From the NCBI GenBank assembly GCA_047971245.1, contig JBKDZN010000230.1, positions 1 to 34,344 of the forward strand: a stretch of DNA of 34,344 nt, in the 5' to 3' direction. The notes under the pieces are model-generated. The model saw nothing but the letters and a program-made list of their open reading frames with translations, had not been told where the DNA came from and ran no database searches. Below, in pieces: positions 6,487-14,437 of this stretch. Origin of the DNA: CADEDH01 sp047971245. GTDB taxonomy: Bacteria; Actinomycetota; Acidimicrobiia; Acidimicrobiales; SZUA-35. Position 1 is the first letter of the stretch. Every line of letters starts with the position of its first letter. The position numbers were made by a program, and so were the translations under genes.

Positions 6487-7798
6487 CACGATCGAGCTCA
6501 GCCATGGGTTCGAACAGGGGCAGACCGGACCGCCGTCCCGTGACCGCCATCCGGACCGGCAGCTGGGACTTCTGGTCGAGGCGCTCCCCCACCCCGAACA
6601 CCAGGGATTCGAGGTCGTCCGGGGTCCAGGCCACCGTGGCCGCCCCGTCGATGACCCCGTCGAGCACATCGGCCACGCCGGCCCTGGCCATCACCTTCTT
6701 CCAGTCCTTGGCCTCCGGTTCCGGGGGTTCGCCGACCACCCAGTCGATGAACCCGTCCACCTCGTCGAGCCGGTTGACCCGTTCCTGGACGAACGGGGCC
6801 AGCCGGGCGTAGGTGGCGTCGCTCATGTCGACGGTCATGAAGGGCCGGGACCGCACGATGAACTCGTCCACCGGCAGGGCCCGGATATAGGTGGCATTGA
6901 AGCTGTCGAGCTTCTTCACGTCGAAGAAGGCGGGCGCCTTGTTGATGTCGGACAGCTCGAACAGCGAGATCAGCTCCTCGACCGGGCGGATCTCCACCCC
7001 ATCCTTCGGTCCCCAGCCCAGGGTGACCAGATAGTTCCGCATCGCCTCGGGCAGGTAGCCCCGATCCCGGTAGTCGGTGAGGGAAACGTCGTCGCGACGT
7101 TTCGACAGCTTCTTGCGCTGCTCGTTGACGATCAGGGGCAGATGGGCGTAGGTGGGGTGGCGCTCGGCCCCCATCGCGTCGAGGAGGAGCAACACCCGTG
7201 GGGTCACGTTGACGAGATCCTCGCCCCTGACCACGTGGGTGATCTCCATGGTGAGGTCGTCGTAGGCGTTGGCCAGGTGGAACATGGCGGTGCCGTTGGA
7301 GCGGAGGATGACGAAATCCTCCAGTACCGCGTTCTCGAAGCTGACCCGACCGCGGATCAGGTCGTCCCAGGCCGTGACCCCGTGGTCGGGGGTGCGGAAC
7401 CGGACCACCGATCCGGCGGCCGGGCCGAGGCCCCGGTTGCGGCAGAAGCCGTCGTACCCACCGGAGGCGCCGGCCGCCTCGAGCCGGGCCTTGACCGCCT
7501 CCTGGGAACAGTCACACCAGTAGGCGGCCCCCGACGCCAGGAGATCGTCGACCGCCCCCCGGTACTGGTCGAACCGGTCGGACTGGCGGTATTCGTCGTC
7601 CCAGCCGATGCCGAGCCAGCGAAGGCTGTCATGGATCGCCCCGATCAGCTCCGGTGTGGACCGTTCGGTGTCGGTGTCCTCGATCCGGAGCACGAACTCG
7701 CCGCCGGTGTGGCGGGCGTACAGCCAGTTGAACAGGGCCGAACGGGCACTACCGAGGTGGAGGTAGCCGGTGGGGGCCGGGGAGAAGCGGAGCTTCAC
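6443..7798 (-). CDS. gltX: Glutamyl-tRNA synthetase
   Basis: Class I synthetase that attaches glutamate to tRNA-Glu and, in bacteria lacking glutaminyl-tRNA synthetase, also to tRNA-Gln. The 451-residue protein has the HIGH-type motif HLGS (14-17) and a KLSKR motif (230-234) in place of KMSKS. A zinc-site pattern Cys95-x-Cys97...Tyr115...Cys119 matches that of the well-studied GluRS. An alpha-helical anticodon-binding region follows from about 320. The GTG at 7798 was chosen because the protein proper starts MKLRFSPAPTG; the long upstream extension of the frame is antisense to the next gene. The stop of the upstream unknown gene is 8 bp away. Both cognate tRNA genes lie downstream on the same strand, which supports a non-discriminating enzyme. 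Confidence 0.95.
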   Translation of the reverse strand: MKLRFSPAPTGYLHLGSARSALFNWLYARHTGGEFVLRIEDTDTERSTPELIGAIHDSLRWLGIGWDDEYRQSDRFDQYRGAVDDLLASGAAYWCDCSQEAVKARLEAAGASGGYDGFCRNRGLGPAAGSVVRFRTPDHGVTAWDDLIRGRVSFENAVLEDFVILRSNGTAMFHLANAYDDLTMEITHVVRGEDLVNVTPRVLLLLDAMGAERHPTYAHLPLIVNEQRKKLSKRRDDVSLTDYRDRGYLPEAMRNYLVTLGWGPKDGVEIRPVEELISLFELSDINKAPAFFDVKKLDSFNATYIRALPVDEFIVRSRPFMTVDMSDATYARLAPFVQERVNRLDEVDGFIDWVVGEPPEPEAKDWKKVMARAGVADVLDGVIDGAATVAWTPDDLESLVFGVGERLDQKSQLPVRMAVTGRRSGLPLFEPMAELDRDVVIARLRAARARL

Positions 7799-7806
7799 GA
7801 TCCGCC

Positions 7807-8337
7807 TCAGTGGGACGAACCGAGGGGACCGAGCACACTCGTCCAGTCCCGCCCGTAGGCGTCGGTGATCTGGCCATGGGCCATGAGCAGCACACCCTCG
7901 GGAACGAGATCGACCAGATGGCGCAGCTCCACATAGTGGTGGGCGGTGTGGACCTCGGGGAACAGGCGGCTCCGGAGGGACACCAGCTCCGGCGCCGGGG
8001 ACGGATCGAGGAAGCCGTAGACCGTGAACCCCGCGGTGAGGTCGTGGATGATCGGGCCCCGACCGAACAGGGCCGCCCGTTTCATGGCCACAGCCACCCC
8101 GCCCGCCACCGCGTCGTCGCGGTGCACCGTTCCCAGCTGGAGCTTCGACTCGATCAGGGGAACGAGGGTGTAGGCGTAGCCGGAGTCGGGCCCGGCCACG
8201 CCGAGCATCCCTCCCTGGGTCCGACCGGGGCCGGGCTCGCCGGGACGGGCCGACGGTCGGGTGAACCGGCGGGGAGGCGAGTGGTAGGTCCGAACCTGCT
8301 GGGTCGGGCTGGTGGGGACATAGTCGGGCGCGGCCAT
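7807..8337 (-). CDS. Unknown protein co-transcribed with gltX
   Basis: A 176-residue soluble protein that I do not recognise. The first 45 residues are Pro/Arg-rich and probably flexible. The rest looks like a compact alpha/beta domain with the blocks GYAYTLVPLIESKLQLG, GGVAVAMKRAALFGRGP, TVYGFLD and EVHTAHHYVELRHL. No Cys cluster, P-loop or signal peptide is seen. The gene is followed after 8 bp by gltX and so is probably the first gene of the gltX operon. A TAGGCT box 9 nt before the ATG and the lack of a Shine-Dalgarno point to a leaderless mRNA. A role linked to tRNA charging is possible from position only. Confidence 0.72.
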   Translation of the reverse strand: MAAPDYVPTSPTQQVRTYHSPPRRFTRPSARPGEPGPGRTQGGMLGVAGPDSGYAYTLVPLIESKLQLGTVHRDDAVAGGVAVAMKRAALFGRGPIIHDLTAGFTVYGFLDPSPAPELVSLRSRLFPEVHTAHHYVELRHLVDLVPEGVLLMAHGQITDAYGRDWTSVLGPLGSSH

Positions 8338-8346
8338 TACCTGCAG

Positions 8347-8352
8347 AGCCTA
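8347..8352 (-). promoter_or_regulatory. -10 box TAGGCT, gltX operon
   Basis: Minus-strand TAGGCT lies 9 nt upstream of the ATG at 8337, so the start site would fall on or next to the start codon. A plus-strand TACGGT box at 8387-8392 faces the other way for the DUF2269-like gene. Confidence 0.45.
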
Positions 8353-8386
8353 GCGTTCCCACCGCCGGGCACCCGGTCCGGACCGG

Positions 8387-8425
8387 TACGGTGGCCGACG
8401 GCGATATCCGGACCGCGAGGGAGGA
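8387..8425 (+). promoter_or_regulatory. -10 box and ribosome binding site of the DUF2269-like gene
   Basis: TACGGT (8387-8392) is a candidate -10 and GAGGGAGGA (8417-8425) is a strong Shine-Dalgarno 6 nt before the ATG at 8432. The leader would be about 33 nt. Confidence 0.4.
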
Positions 8426-8431
8426 CCCCCA

Positions 8432-8920
8432 ATGGGCACCACGACCATGCTGTACCGCATCATTCTGCTACTCCACGTGGCCACCGCCATCGTGGGGTTC
8501 GGTGGCCTGATCGCGCACAGCGCCTATCACGCCCGGGCGTTCCGGTCCAAGGCCGGGGACGCCGCGGTGATCCTGCAGTCGACCCGGGCGGTTCGCTCCC
8601 TGGCCGAATACTCGATCTACGCGGTACTGCCGCTCGGCATCGTGCTCATCGCCATCAGTGACGACACCTTCAGCATGGGCGAGCCGTGGGTGTCGGCCAG
8701 CTTCCTGGTGTGGTTCGTCATGGTCGGCGCGATCCACGGCCTGGTCCGCCCGGCCGTCCGGGTCATCGGTCAGCGGGCCGAGGCGCTCGATCCGAACTCG
8801 GCCCTCCAGGCCGACCCGGCGGCGCAGGCCGCGTCCAAGCGGATGATGATGGGCGAGGCCGCCGAGCAGATCCTGGTGGTGATTGCCCTGATCCTGATGA
8901 TCTGGCAGCCCGGCCACTGA
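8432..8920 (+). CDS. DUF2269-like integral membrane protein
   Basis: A 162-residue protein with four hydrophobic segments (about residues 7-27, 59-78, 87-106 and 143-158). The first, IILLLHVATAIVGFGGLIAH, resembles DUF2269 proteins, small predicted membrane proteins of unknown function. The loop between helices 3 and 4 is charged and Ala-rich. The ATG at 8432 is fixed by the strong Shine-Dalgarno. The gene stands alone, divergent from the gltX operon and convergent with cimA. Four-helix proteins of this size with His in the first helix could bind haem, but that is a guess; only one clear His lies in that helix. Confidence 0.72.
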   Translation: MGTTTMLYRIILLLHVATAIVGFGGLIAHSAYHARAFRSKAGDAAVILQSTRAVRSLAEYSIYAVLPLGIVLIAISDDTFSMGEPWVSASFLVWFVMVGAIHGLVRPAVRVIGQRAEALDPNSALQADPAAQAASKRMMMGEAAEQILVVIALILMIWQPGH

Positions 8921-8944
8921 CCGGACCTGGACTGAACTGACCGA

Positions 8945-8961
8945 GCCCGGATCGACCGGGC
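8945..8961. terminator. Short hairpin between convergent genes
   Basis: GCCCGG and CCGGGC flank a 5-nt loop in the 100-bp gap between the convergent DUF2269-like gene and cimA. There is no T-run. The rest of the gap shows no other structure. Confidence 0.3.
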
Positions 8962-9020
8962 CCGGCGAGCCCCTGATCCCCGGCCCTCCGGCTGAGGGGT
9001 CGGGCCACCCGGCCGGAGGA

Positions 9021-10721
9021 TCAGCCGGCGTCGCTGGTGGTCAGCGCCCACACCACCGAATCGGAGAGCGCCTGCCACGATGCGTCGATGATGTTCTCGC
9101 TCACCCCGATGGTGGTCCAGTAGCGCTCACCGTCGGAGGCGTCGATCAGGACCCGGGTGACGGCACCGGTACTCTGGCCGGAGTCGATGATCCGTACCTT
9201 GAAGTCGGTCAGGCGGACCCGACCGAGTTGGGGGAACCGGTCGCCGACCGCGGTCCGGAAGGCCGCGTCGAGGGCGTTGACCGGACCGTTGCCTTCACCG
9301 GTGGCGATGATCCGTTCCCCGTCGACCACGAGTTTCACGGTCGCCTCGGTCTCGACACCCTCGAAGTGGCCGAGCGGGTTGGGATCGAGGTCGGGCCGGC
9401 GGCCCGGCCGCTGCTCGACGGCGACCCGGTAGGACTCCAGCTCGAAGAACGGGTTCACCCAACCGGCGGCCCGCCGCATCAGCAGCTCCAACGAGGCGTC
9501 GGCGGCTTCGAAGTGGTAGCCGGCATGCTCGAGTGACTTCAGCTCGTCGAGCACGGTGCGCATCTGGGCCCCGTCGAGCTCCAGACCCAGCTCCTTGGCC
9601 TTGAGCTCGATGGTGGCCCGGCCCGACAGGTCCGACACCAGGAACCGGGTCCCGTTGCCGACCAGGGCCGGATCGATGTGCTCGTAGGCGTCGGGCCGGC
9701 GGGCGATGGCCGAGGTGTGCAGACCGGCCTTGTGGGCGAACGCCGACTGGCCCACGTAGGGCTGGCTGTCCACCGGCGGCAGGTTGACCAGCTCGGCCAC
9801 ATGGTGACTGACCGCAGTCAATCGTTCCATCCCACCCTCGGGCAGGGACCGGATCCCCATCTTGAGGGTCAGGTTGGGCACGAAGGTGGTCAGATCACAG
9901 TTGCCGGTTCGTTCGCCGTAGCCGTTGATGGTGCCCTGCACATGGGTGGAACCCGCCCGCACCCCGGCCAGGGCGTTGGCCACTGCACAGCCGGTGTCGT
10001 TCTGGGTGTGCATCCCCACCACCAGTTCGGGGAACATCCGCACCGCGTCGGTGGTGGCCCGCTCGACCTCGTGCGGCAGCGAACCACCGTTGGTGTCGCA
10101 CAGCACCAGGGTCTCGGCGCCGTTGATGGCCGCCGCCTCCAGGCACCGGAGGGCGAACTCTGGATTGCGCTTGTAACCGTCGAAGAAGTGCTCGAAGTCG
10201 ACGAAGACCCGGCGCCCGGCGCCGACGAGGTAGGCGACGGAGTCGGCGATCATGGCCACCCCCTCATCGAGCGAGGTCCGCAGGGCCTCGAGCACGTGGT
10301 AATCCCACGACTTGGCCACGATGCAGCACACCTCGGTTCCGGCGGCCAGCAGGTGGGCCAGGGTCTCGTCGGCGTCGACCTTGCCCTTGGGGCGCCGCGT
10401 CGAGCCGAAGGCGACCAGGGTGGCGGTGGCGAGCTGGAGGTCGCCGGCCGCCGCCCGACCGAAGAACTCGTCGTCACGGGGGTTCGAACCGGGCCACCCT
10501 CCCTCGATGTAGTGGACCCCGAGGAGGTCGAGCTGGCGGGCGATCTTGAGCTTGTCCTCGGCGGTGAGGGCGATCCCCTCGAACTGGGAGCCGTCACGCA
10601 GGGTGGTGTCGAAGATCTCGACCGACTCGGGCCAGGACGGGTCGCGGTGACCGGAACGGTCGATGGTCACCGCCTCCGGACCGTTGGTGGCCGGGGACGG
10701 GGTGGAGGCGCCGGAAGTCAT
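9021..10721 (-). CDS. cimA: (R)-citramalate synthase
   Basis: Condenses pyruvate with acetyl-CoA to (R)-citramalate, the threonine-independent entry to isoleucine synthesis. The 566-residue protein has a poorly conserved start, a TIM-barrel catalytic domain from about residue 33 (FDTTLRDGSQFEGI; YIEGGWPGSNP; CDTNGG; MHTQNDTGCAVAN as metal-binding His region; GYGERTGN) and a C-terminal regulatory LeuA-dimer domain from about 420. The Gly-Gly-Trp-Pro-Gly-Ser-Asn block and the length favour CimA over LeuA or homocitrate synthase. The ATG at 10721 has AGGAG 8 nt upstream. leuB ends 23 bp upstream on the same strand, so leuB-cimA form an operon and LeuB can serve both leucine and citramalate routes. 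The regulatory domain implies end-product inhibition. Confidence 0.92.
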   Translation of the reverse strand: MTSGASTPSPATNGPEAVTIDRSGHRDPSWPESVEIFDTTLRDGSQFEGIALTAEDKLKIARQLDLLGVHYIEGGWPGSNPRDDEFFGRAAAGDLQLATATLVAFGSTRRPKGKVDADETLAHLLAAGTEVCCIVAKSWDYHVLEALRTSLDEGVAMIADSVAYLVGAGRRVFVDFEHFFDGYKRNPEFALRCLEAAAINGAETLVLCDTNGGSLPHEVERATTDAVRMFPELVVGMHTQNDTGCAVANALAGVRAGSTHVQGTINGYGERTGNCDLTTFVPNLTLKMGIRSLPEGGMERLTAVSHHVAELVNLPPVDSQPYVGQSAFAHKAGLHTSAIARRPDAYEHIDPALVGNGTRFLVSDLSGRATIELKAKELGLELDGAQMRTVLDELKSLEHAGYHFEAADASLELLMRRAAGWVNPFFELESYRVAVEQRPGRRPDLDPNPLGHFEGVETEATVKLVVDGERIIATGEGNGPVNALDAAFRTAVGDRFPQLGRVRLTDFKVRIIDSGQSTGAVTRVLIDASDGERYWTTIGVSENIIDASWQALSDSVVWALTTSDAG

Positions 10722-10744
10722 GGCACGGTCTCCTGTTCGGGGCG

Positions 10745-11725
10745 TCAGAGCCGGCCGGCGACGGCGTCGCCGATCGCGGTGGTGGACAGGCCGTCGGTGC
10801 CGGCGGAGGTGACGGCATCGCACGCCTTGACCATCCGGGCGGCGGCATCGGGTTCGCCCAGGAAGTCGAGCATCATCGCCGCCGACAGGACCGCGGCGAT
10901 CGGGTTGGCCTTGTTCTGGCCGGCGATGTCGGGGGCCGAGCCGTGGACCGGTTCGAACATCGACGGTCCGGTCCGGTCGGGGTTGAGGTTGGCGGACGCG
11001 GCCAGACCGATCCCGCCCGACACCGCCCCACCCAGATCGGTGAGGATGTCACCGAAGAGGTTGTCGGTGACGACGACGTCGTAGCGGCCGGGATCGTCGA
11101 CGAAGTAGATGCAGGCCGCGTCGACATGGTTGTAGGCGGTGTCGACAGCCGGGAACTCGGCCCCGACCTGATCGAAGGTGCGGGCCCACAGATCACCGGA
11201 GAAGGTGAGCACGTTGGTCTTGTGGACCAGGGTGAGATGGTTGCGACGCCGACCGGCCAGATCGAAGGCATAGCGCACGCAGCGCTCGACCCCCATCCGG
11301 GTATTGACCGAACCCTGGGTGGCGATCTCATGGGCGGTGCCCTTGCGGAGGAATCCGCCCTCGCCGGCGTAGGTGCCCTCGGTGTTCTCGCGGATGACGA
11401 TGAAATCGTGACCGGCCGCGGTGAACGGTCGCTGGTTGACGTACAGGTCGAGCTCGAACCGCATCGCCAGCAGCAGGCCCCGCTCGATGACGCCGGGAGG
11501 GACCTCCGGGGTACCGACGGCACCCAGATAGATGGCGTCCAGATCGCGCCATTCGTCGAGCACCTCGTCGGGGAGGATGGTGCCGTCGCGCAGGTAGCGG
11601 GCTCCGCCCAGGTCGTAGTCGACCCGGTCGATGGCCACCCCCGATGCCGCCACCACCTTCAGGCCCTCGGCCACCACCTCGGGACCGATCCCGTCGCCCC
11701 CGACCACACCTACCCGATAGGCCAT
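10745..11725 (-). CDS. leuB: 3-isopropylmalate dehydrogenase
   Basis: NAD-dependent oxidative decarboxylation of 3-isopropylmalate in leucine synthesis; with citramalate-derived methylmalate it can also give 2-oxobutyrate. The 326-residue length fits the short actinobacterial type. Visible parts are the N-terminal GGDGIGPEV strand-loop, ELDLYVNQRPF with the substrate Arg, RENTEGTYAGEGGF, KTNVLTFSG (catalytic Lys), the metal-ligand stretch VVVTDNLFGDILTDLGG and the NAD site EPVHGSAPDIAG. The ATG at 11725 has GGAGG 9 nt upstream; the longer open frame upstream lacks any family sequence. It is first in the leuB-cimA operon and divergent from a small membrane protein. A tartrate or isocitrate dehydrogenase is less likely given these motifs and the cimA/leuCD neighbours. 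Confidence 0.93.
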   Translation of the reverse strand: MAYRVGVVGGDGIGPEVVAEGLKVVAASGVAIDRVDYDLGGARYLRDGTILPDEVLDEWRDLDAIYLGAVGTPEVPPGVIERGLLLAMRFELDLYVNQRPFTAAGHDFIVIRENTEGTYAGEGGFLRKGTAHEIATQGSVNTRMGVERCVRYAFDLAGRRRNHLTLVHKTNVLTFSGDLWARTFDQVGAEFPAVDTAYNHVDAACIYFVDDPGRYDVVVTDNLFGDILTDLGGAVSGGIGLAASANLNPDRTGPSMFEPVHGSAPDIAGQNKANPIAAVLSAAMMLDFLGEPDAAARMVKACDAVTSAGTDGLSTTAIGDAVAGRL

Positions 11726-11768
11726 GCTGCCCTGCCCTCCATTTCGAGCCCCGTCGACTGTGACGATC

Positions 11769-11774
11769 ACCCTA
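11769..11774 (-). promoter_or_regulatory. -10 box TAGGGT for leuB-cimA
   Basis: Minus-strand TAGGGT about 44 bp before the leuB ATG gives a leader of roughly 37 nt that contains the GGAGG site. A GC palindrome (11795-11811) covers the -35 region. Confidence 0.4.
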
Positions 11775-11794
11775 CTCAGATCGCTCACCACTAC

Positions 11795-11811
11795 GGCCGG
11801 GGTCCCCGGCC
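11795..11811. promoter_or_regulatory. 17-bp palindrome in the leuB upstream region
   Basis: GGCCGGGG and CCCCGGCC flank a single T, a perfect inverted repeat in the 153-bp divergent gap between leuB and the membrane-protein gene. It overlaps the expected -35 position of the leuB promoter, so it could be an operator; a chance GC palindrome cannot be excluded. Confidence 0.35.
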
Positions 11812-11878
11812 CGATACTCAAGTACGTCCCCCGAGACGCCGAACATCGGTGGTATCGCTCTCCCGATCTGGAGCCGCT

Positions 11879-12400
11879 GTGGACCGCGACAAGGGATACG
11901 ATTTTTCCAGCCGGACCATCCCCCAGTCCTGGCATTATGCGGCCGAAGAGGCCCCGCACGCCGACACCCCGGCGCCCAAACGGCCGGACGGACGGCGACC
12001 GGTGCCGCCCCGCACCACCGCCGACCTGTTCAGCGGGGTGGTCTTCGGCTCGGCCGTGGCCGCCGTCGCCGGCGTGGCCTGGTACGTGGCCGAGACCGTC
12101 CTCGATACCCATTCGGCCCTGGCCCCGGTCCTGATCGGGGTGTTCATCGGCCTCGGCGTCCGCTTCTCCGCCGGCCCGCAGGACCCGGGGGCCCGAGGCA
12201 CCCTGGCCCTCGTCTTCTACCTGGTCACCACCTCACTGGTGGTCTACCTGCTCACGCGCGGCGGCTACCACGTCGCCGACAGCGGGTTCGAACGACGCCT
12301 GCTCGGCACCCGTTTCGGGAGCCCGATATCGATCTTCATGTGGATCGTCGGGGCCATCGTGTCGGTCCAGATCAACACCATGCTGCGCGGCCGCCGGTAG
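11879..12400 (+). CDS. Unknown four-helix membrane protein
   Basis: A 173-residue protein with a polar, Pro-rich N-terminal 55 residues and four hydrophobic segments (about 49-73, 81-99, 107-127 and 150-170). No family is recognised and no catalytic motif is visible. The N-terminal region (YDFSSRTIPQSWHY) is unusually aromatic and may be conserved. GTG at 11879 was chosen because GGAG lies 5 nt upstream; the open frame continues upstream through leuB on the opposite strand and is not coding there. Its stop is 26 bp before the greA start. Confidence 0.65.
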   Translation: MDRDKGYDFSSRTIPQSWHYAAEEAPHADTPAPKRPDGRRPVPPRTTADLFSGVVFGSAVAAVAGVAWYVAETVLDTHSALAPVLIGVFIGLGVRFSAGPQDPGARGTLALVFYLVTTSLVVYLLTRGGYHVADSGFERRLLGTRFGSPISIFMWIVGAIVSVQINTMLRGRR

Positions 12401-12413
12401 AACGAGACCCCGC

Positions 12414-12419
12414 TACCAT
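12414..12419 (+). promoter_or_regulatory. -10 box TACCAT for a leaderless greA mRNA
   Basis: TACCAT ends 7 nt before the greA GTG at 12427 and no Shine-Dalgarno is present, which fits transcription starting at the start codon. Confidence 0.45.
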
Positions 12420-12426
12420 CGACGCG

Positions 12427-12897
12427 GTGCCCGAAACCCACAAGCTGTCCCCCGAAGCGTTCGATCGGCTCCAATCCGAGCTCAACGATCTGACCACCCG
12501 GGGCCGCATCGAGATCGCCAAGAAGATCGAGGCCGCCCGTGAGCTCGGAGACCTCTCCGAGAACGGCGATTATCACGCGGCGAAGGAAGAGCAGGGCAAG
12601 ATGGAGGGCCGGATCGCCCAGCTCTCCGCCCTGGTCGACAACGCCGAGATCGTCGAGGCGGCCGACGACGGCTCCGTCCAGGCCGGCTGTGTGGTCTCGA
12701 TCCGTTACGAGGGCGACGACGAGGTGGAGCGCTACCTGCTCGGCTCCATCGAGGAACGCCGTGACGACGTCGCCTCGGTGATCTCCCCCGGCTCACCGCT
12801 CGGCCAGGCCCTCATCGGCGCCACGGTCGGTGACACCGTCACCTTCGAGGCCCCGAACGGACCGATGAACGTCACCGTGGTCGAACTCGAGGTCTGA
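12427..12897 (+). CDS. greA: Transcription elongation factor GreA
   Basis: GreA enters the secondary channel of RNA polymerase and stimulates cleavage of backtracked RNA. The 156-residue length is standard. An N-terminal coiled coil (residues 1-75) carries the acidic tip ARELGDLSENGDYH with Asp42 and Glu45, the residues that coordinate the second catalytic Mg. The C-terminal FKBP-like domain (about 82-156) includes SPGSPLGQALIGATVGDTV. The tip separates it from Gre-like anti-factors that lack the acidic pair. GTG at 12427 gives the right family length; it is probably translated from a leaderless message. A 14-bp palindrome follows 4 nt after the stop, then leuC. Confidence 0.95.
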   Translation: MPETHKLSPEAFDRLQSELNDLTTRGRIEIAKKIEAARELGDLSENGDYHAAKEEQGKMEGRIAQLSALVDNAEIVEAADDGSVQAGCVVSIRYEGDDEVERYLLGSIEERRDDVASVISPGSPLGQALIGATVGDTVTFEAPNGPMNVTVVELEV

Positions 12898-12901
12898 CCC
12901 A

Positions 12902-12915
12902 GTCCCCGCGGGGAC
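12902..12915 (+). terminator. Perfect 14-bp palindrome after greA
   Basis: GTCCCCG/CGGGGAC, starting 4 nt after the greA stop codon. No T-run follows. Probably a transcription end or attenuation signal before the leuC promoter. Confidence 0.35.
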
Positions 12916-12935
12916 CAGGTGGGCCCGGCCGGAGT

Positions 12936-12941
12936 TAGCCT
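12936..12941 (+). promoter_or_regulatory. -10 box TAGCCT for leuCD
   Basis: TAGCCT lies 32 bp before the leuC ATG, giving a leader of about 26 nt that contains the AGGAG ribosome site. No convincing -35 is seen. Confidence 0.4.
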
Positions 12942-12973
12942 GACGGCCAGCATCGAGTCACAGGAGACCGGCC

Positions 12974-14404
12974 ATGGCCGACGACGCCGCCACCACCACC
13001 GCGGACACCACCCTCGCCGACAACGTCTGGGAGCGCCATGTGGTGCACCGCGGCGCCCCCGGTGAGCACGACCTGCTCTACATCGATCTGCACCTGGTGC
13101 ACGAGGTGACCTCACCCCAGGCTTTCGACGGTCTCCGGCTGGCCGGCCGGAAGGTCCGCCGTCCCGAGCTCACCGTGGCCACCGAGGACCACAACGTCCC
13201 CACCGAGCACATCGATCAGCCCATCGCCGATCCGATCAGCGCCAAGCAGATCTCCACCATGCGGGCCAACGCCGAGGAGTTCGGCATCACCCTCCACCCC
13301 ATGGGTGCTCCCGGCCAGGGCATCGTGCACGTGATCGGCCCCGAACAGGGCCTCACCCAGCCGGGCATGACCGTGGTGTGCGGCGACTCCCACACCGCCA
13401 CCCACGGCGCCTTCGGAGCACTCGCCTTCGGGATCGGGACCAGTGAGGTCGAGCACGTGCTCGCCACCCAGACCCTGCCCCAGATCCGACCGCGGACGAT
13501 GGCGGTCACCGTCGACGGTGACCTTGCGGATGGGGCGGAGGCCAAGGACCTGATCCTGGCCGTCATCGGCCGGATCGGCACCGGTGGCGGGATCGGCCAC
13601 ATCATCGAGTACCGGGGTTCCACCATCCGCAACCTGTCGATGGAAGGCCGGATGACGGTCTGCAACATGTCCATCGAGGCCGGGGCCAAGGCCGGGATGA
13701 TCGCCCCCGACGACGTCACCTTCGCCTACCTCGAAGGCCGCGAACACGCCCCGACCGGCGCCGCCTGGGAACGCGCCCTCGACGACTGGCGTCGCCTCCC
13801 CTCGGGCCCGAACGCCCGCTTCGACACCGAGGTGGTGCTCGACGCCGCCGCCATCGGCCCCCACGTCTCCTGGGGCACCAACCCGGGCCAGGTCATCCCC
13901 CTCGCCGGGGCGGTGCCGTCACCGGACAGCTTCGACGACCCCTCGCTGCGCGACGCCGCCTCCCGGGCCCTGGACTACATGGGCCTGCAGGCCGGCACCC
14001 CGATGCGCGACGTCGGGGTCGACACCGTGTTCATCGGGTCGTGCACGAACAGCCGGATCGAGGATCTCCGCACCGCGGCCCGCGTGGCCGAGGGCCGCTC
14101 GGTGGCATCCGGGGTCCGCACCCTGGTCGTCCCCGGATCCCACGCCGTCAAGGCCCAAGCGGAGGCCGAGGGGCTCGACAAGATCTTCACCGCCGCCGGG
14201 TTCGACTGGCGGGAACCCGGCTGTTCGATGTGCCTGGCCATGAACCCCGACAAGCTGTCGGTCGGTGAGCGGTGCGCCTCCACCAGCAACCGCAACTTCG
14301 AGGGCCGGCAGGGCCGGGGTGGGCGCACCCACCTGGTCTCCCCCGCCGTTGCCGCGGCCACCGCCGTGGCCGGCCACTTCGCCACCCCCGCCGATCTCGG
14401 CTGA
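12974..14404 (+). CDS. leuC: 3-isopropylmalate dehydratase, large subunit
   Basis: Large, iron-sulfur subunit of isopropylmalate isomerase, which isomerises 2- to 3-isopropylmalate and can also act on citramalate. The 476 residues include the 4Fe-4S ligands Cys357 (GSCTNSR), Cys417 and Cys420 (GCSMC), the N-terminal EDHNVPT block and GDSHTATHGAFGALAFGIG. The C-terminus NRNFEGRQG is characteristic of LeuC. The ATG at 12974 has AGGAG 8 nt upstream. leuD starts 33 bp after its stop with its own ribosome site, so the two form an operon. The presence of cimA nearby without leuA suggests that this isomerase serves both pathways. Cytoplasmic and oxygen-sensitive by family. Confidence 0.96.
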   Translation: MADDAATTTADTTLADNVWERHVVHRGAPGEHDLLYIDLHLVHEVTSPQAFDGLRLAGRKVRRPELTVATEDHNVPTEHIDQPIADPISAKQISTMRANAEEFGITLHPMGAPGQGIVHVIGPEQGLTQPGMTVVCGDSHTATHGAFGALAFGIGTSEVEHVLATQTLPQIRPRTMAVTVDGDLADGAEAKDLILAVIGRIGTGGGIGHIIEYRGSTIRNLSMEGRMTVCNMSIEAGAKAGMIAPDDVTFAYLEGREHAPTGAAWERALDDWRRLPSGPNARFDTEVVLDAAAIGPHVSWGTNPGQVIPLAGAVPSPDSFDDPSLRDAASRALDYMGLQAGTPMRDVGVDTVFIGSCTNSRIEDLRTAARVAEGRSVASGVRTLVVPGSHAVKAQAEAEGLDKIFTAAGFDWREPGCSMCLAMNPDKLSVGERCASTSNRNFEGRQGRGGRTHLVSPAVAAATAVAGHFATPADLG

Positions 14405-14437
14405 CCGTCCCCCACCGAACCTCGAGGAGTACCCATC

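Noticed and set aside
6362..7858. 498-codon open frame on the plus strand
   Set aside because: It is antisense to gltX, has no family match and a composition typical of reverse-strand shadows in GC-rich DNA.
7799..8362. N-terminal extension of gltX
   Set aside because: The frame is open upstream, but GluRS begins at the MKLRFSP block and the upstream region encodes the 176-residue protein in another frame.
9678..11084. 468-codon plus-strand frame
   Set aside because: Antisense shadow of cimA and the end of leuB.
11726..11878. Leucine leader peptide or T-box before leuB
   Set aside because: No Leu-rich short frame and no T-box core sequence are present on the minus strand.
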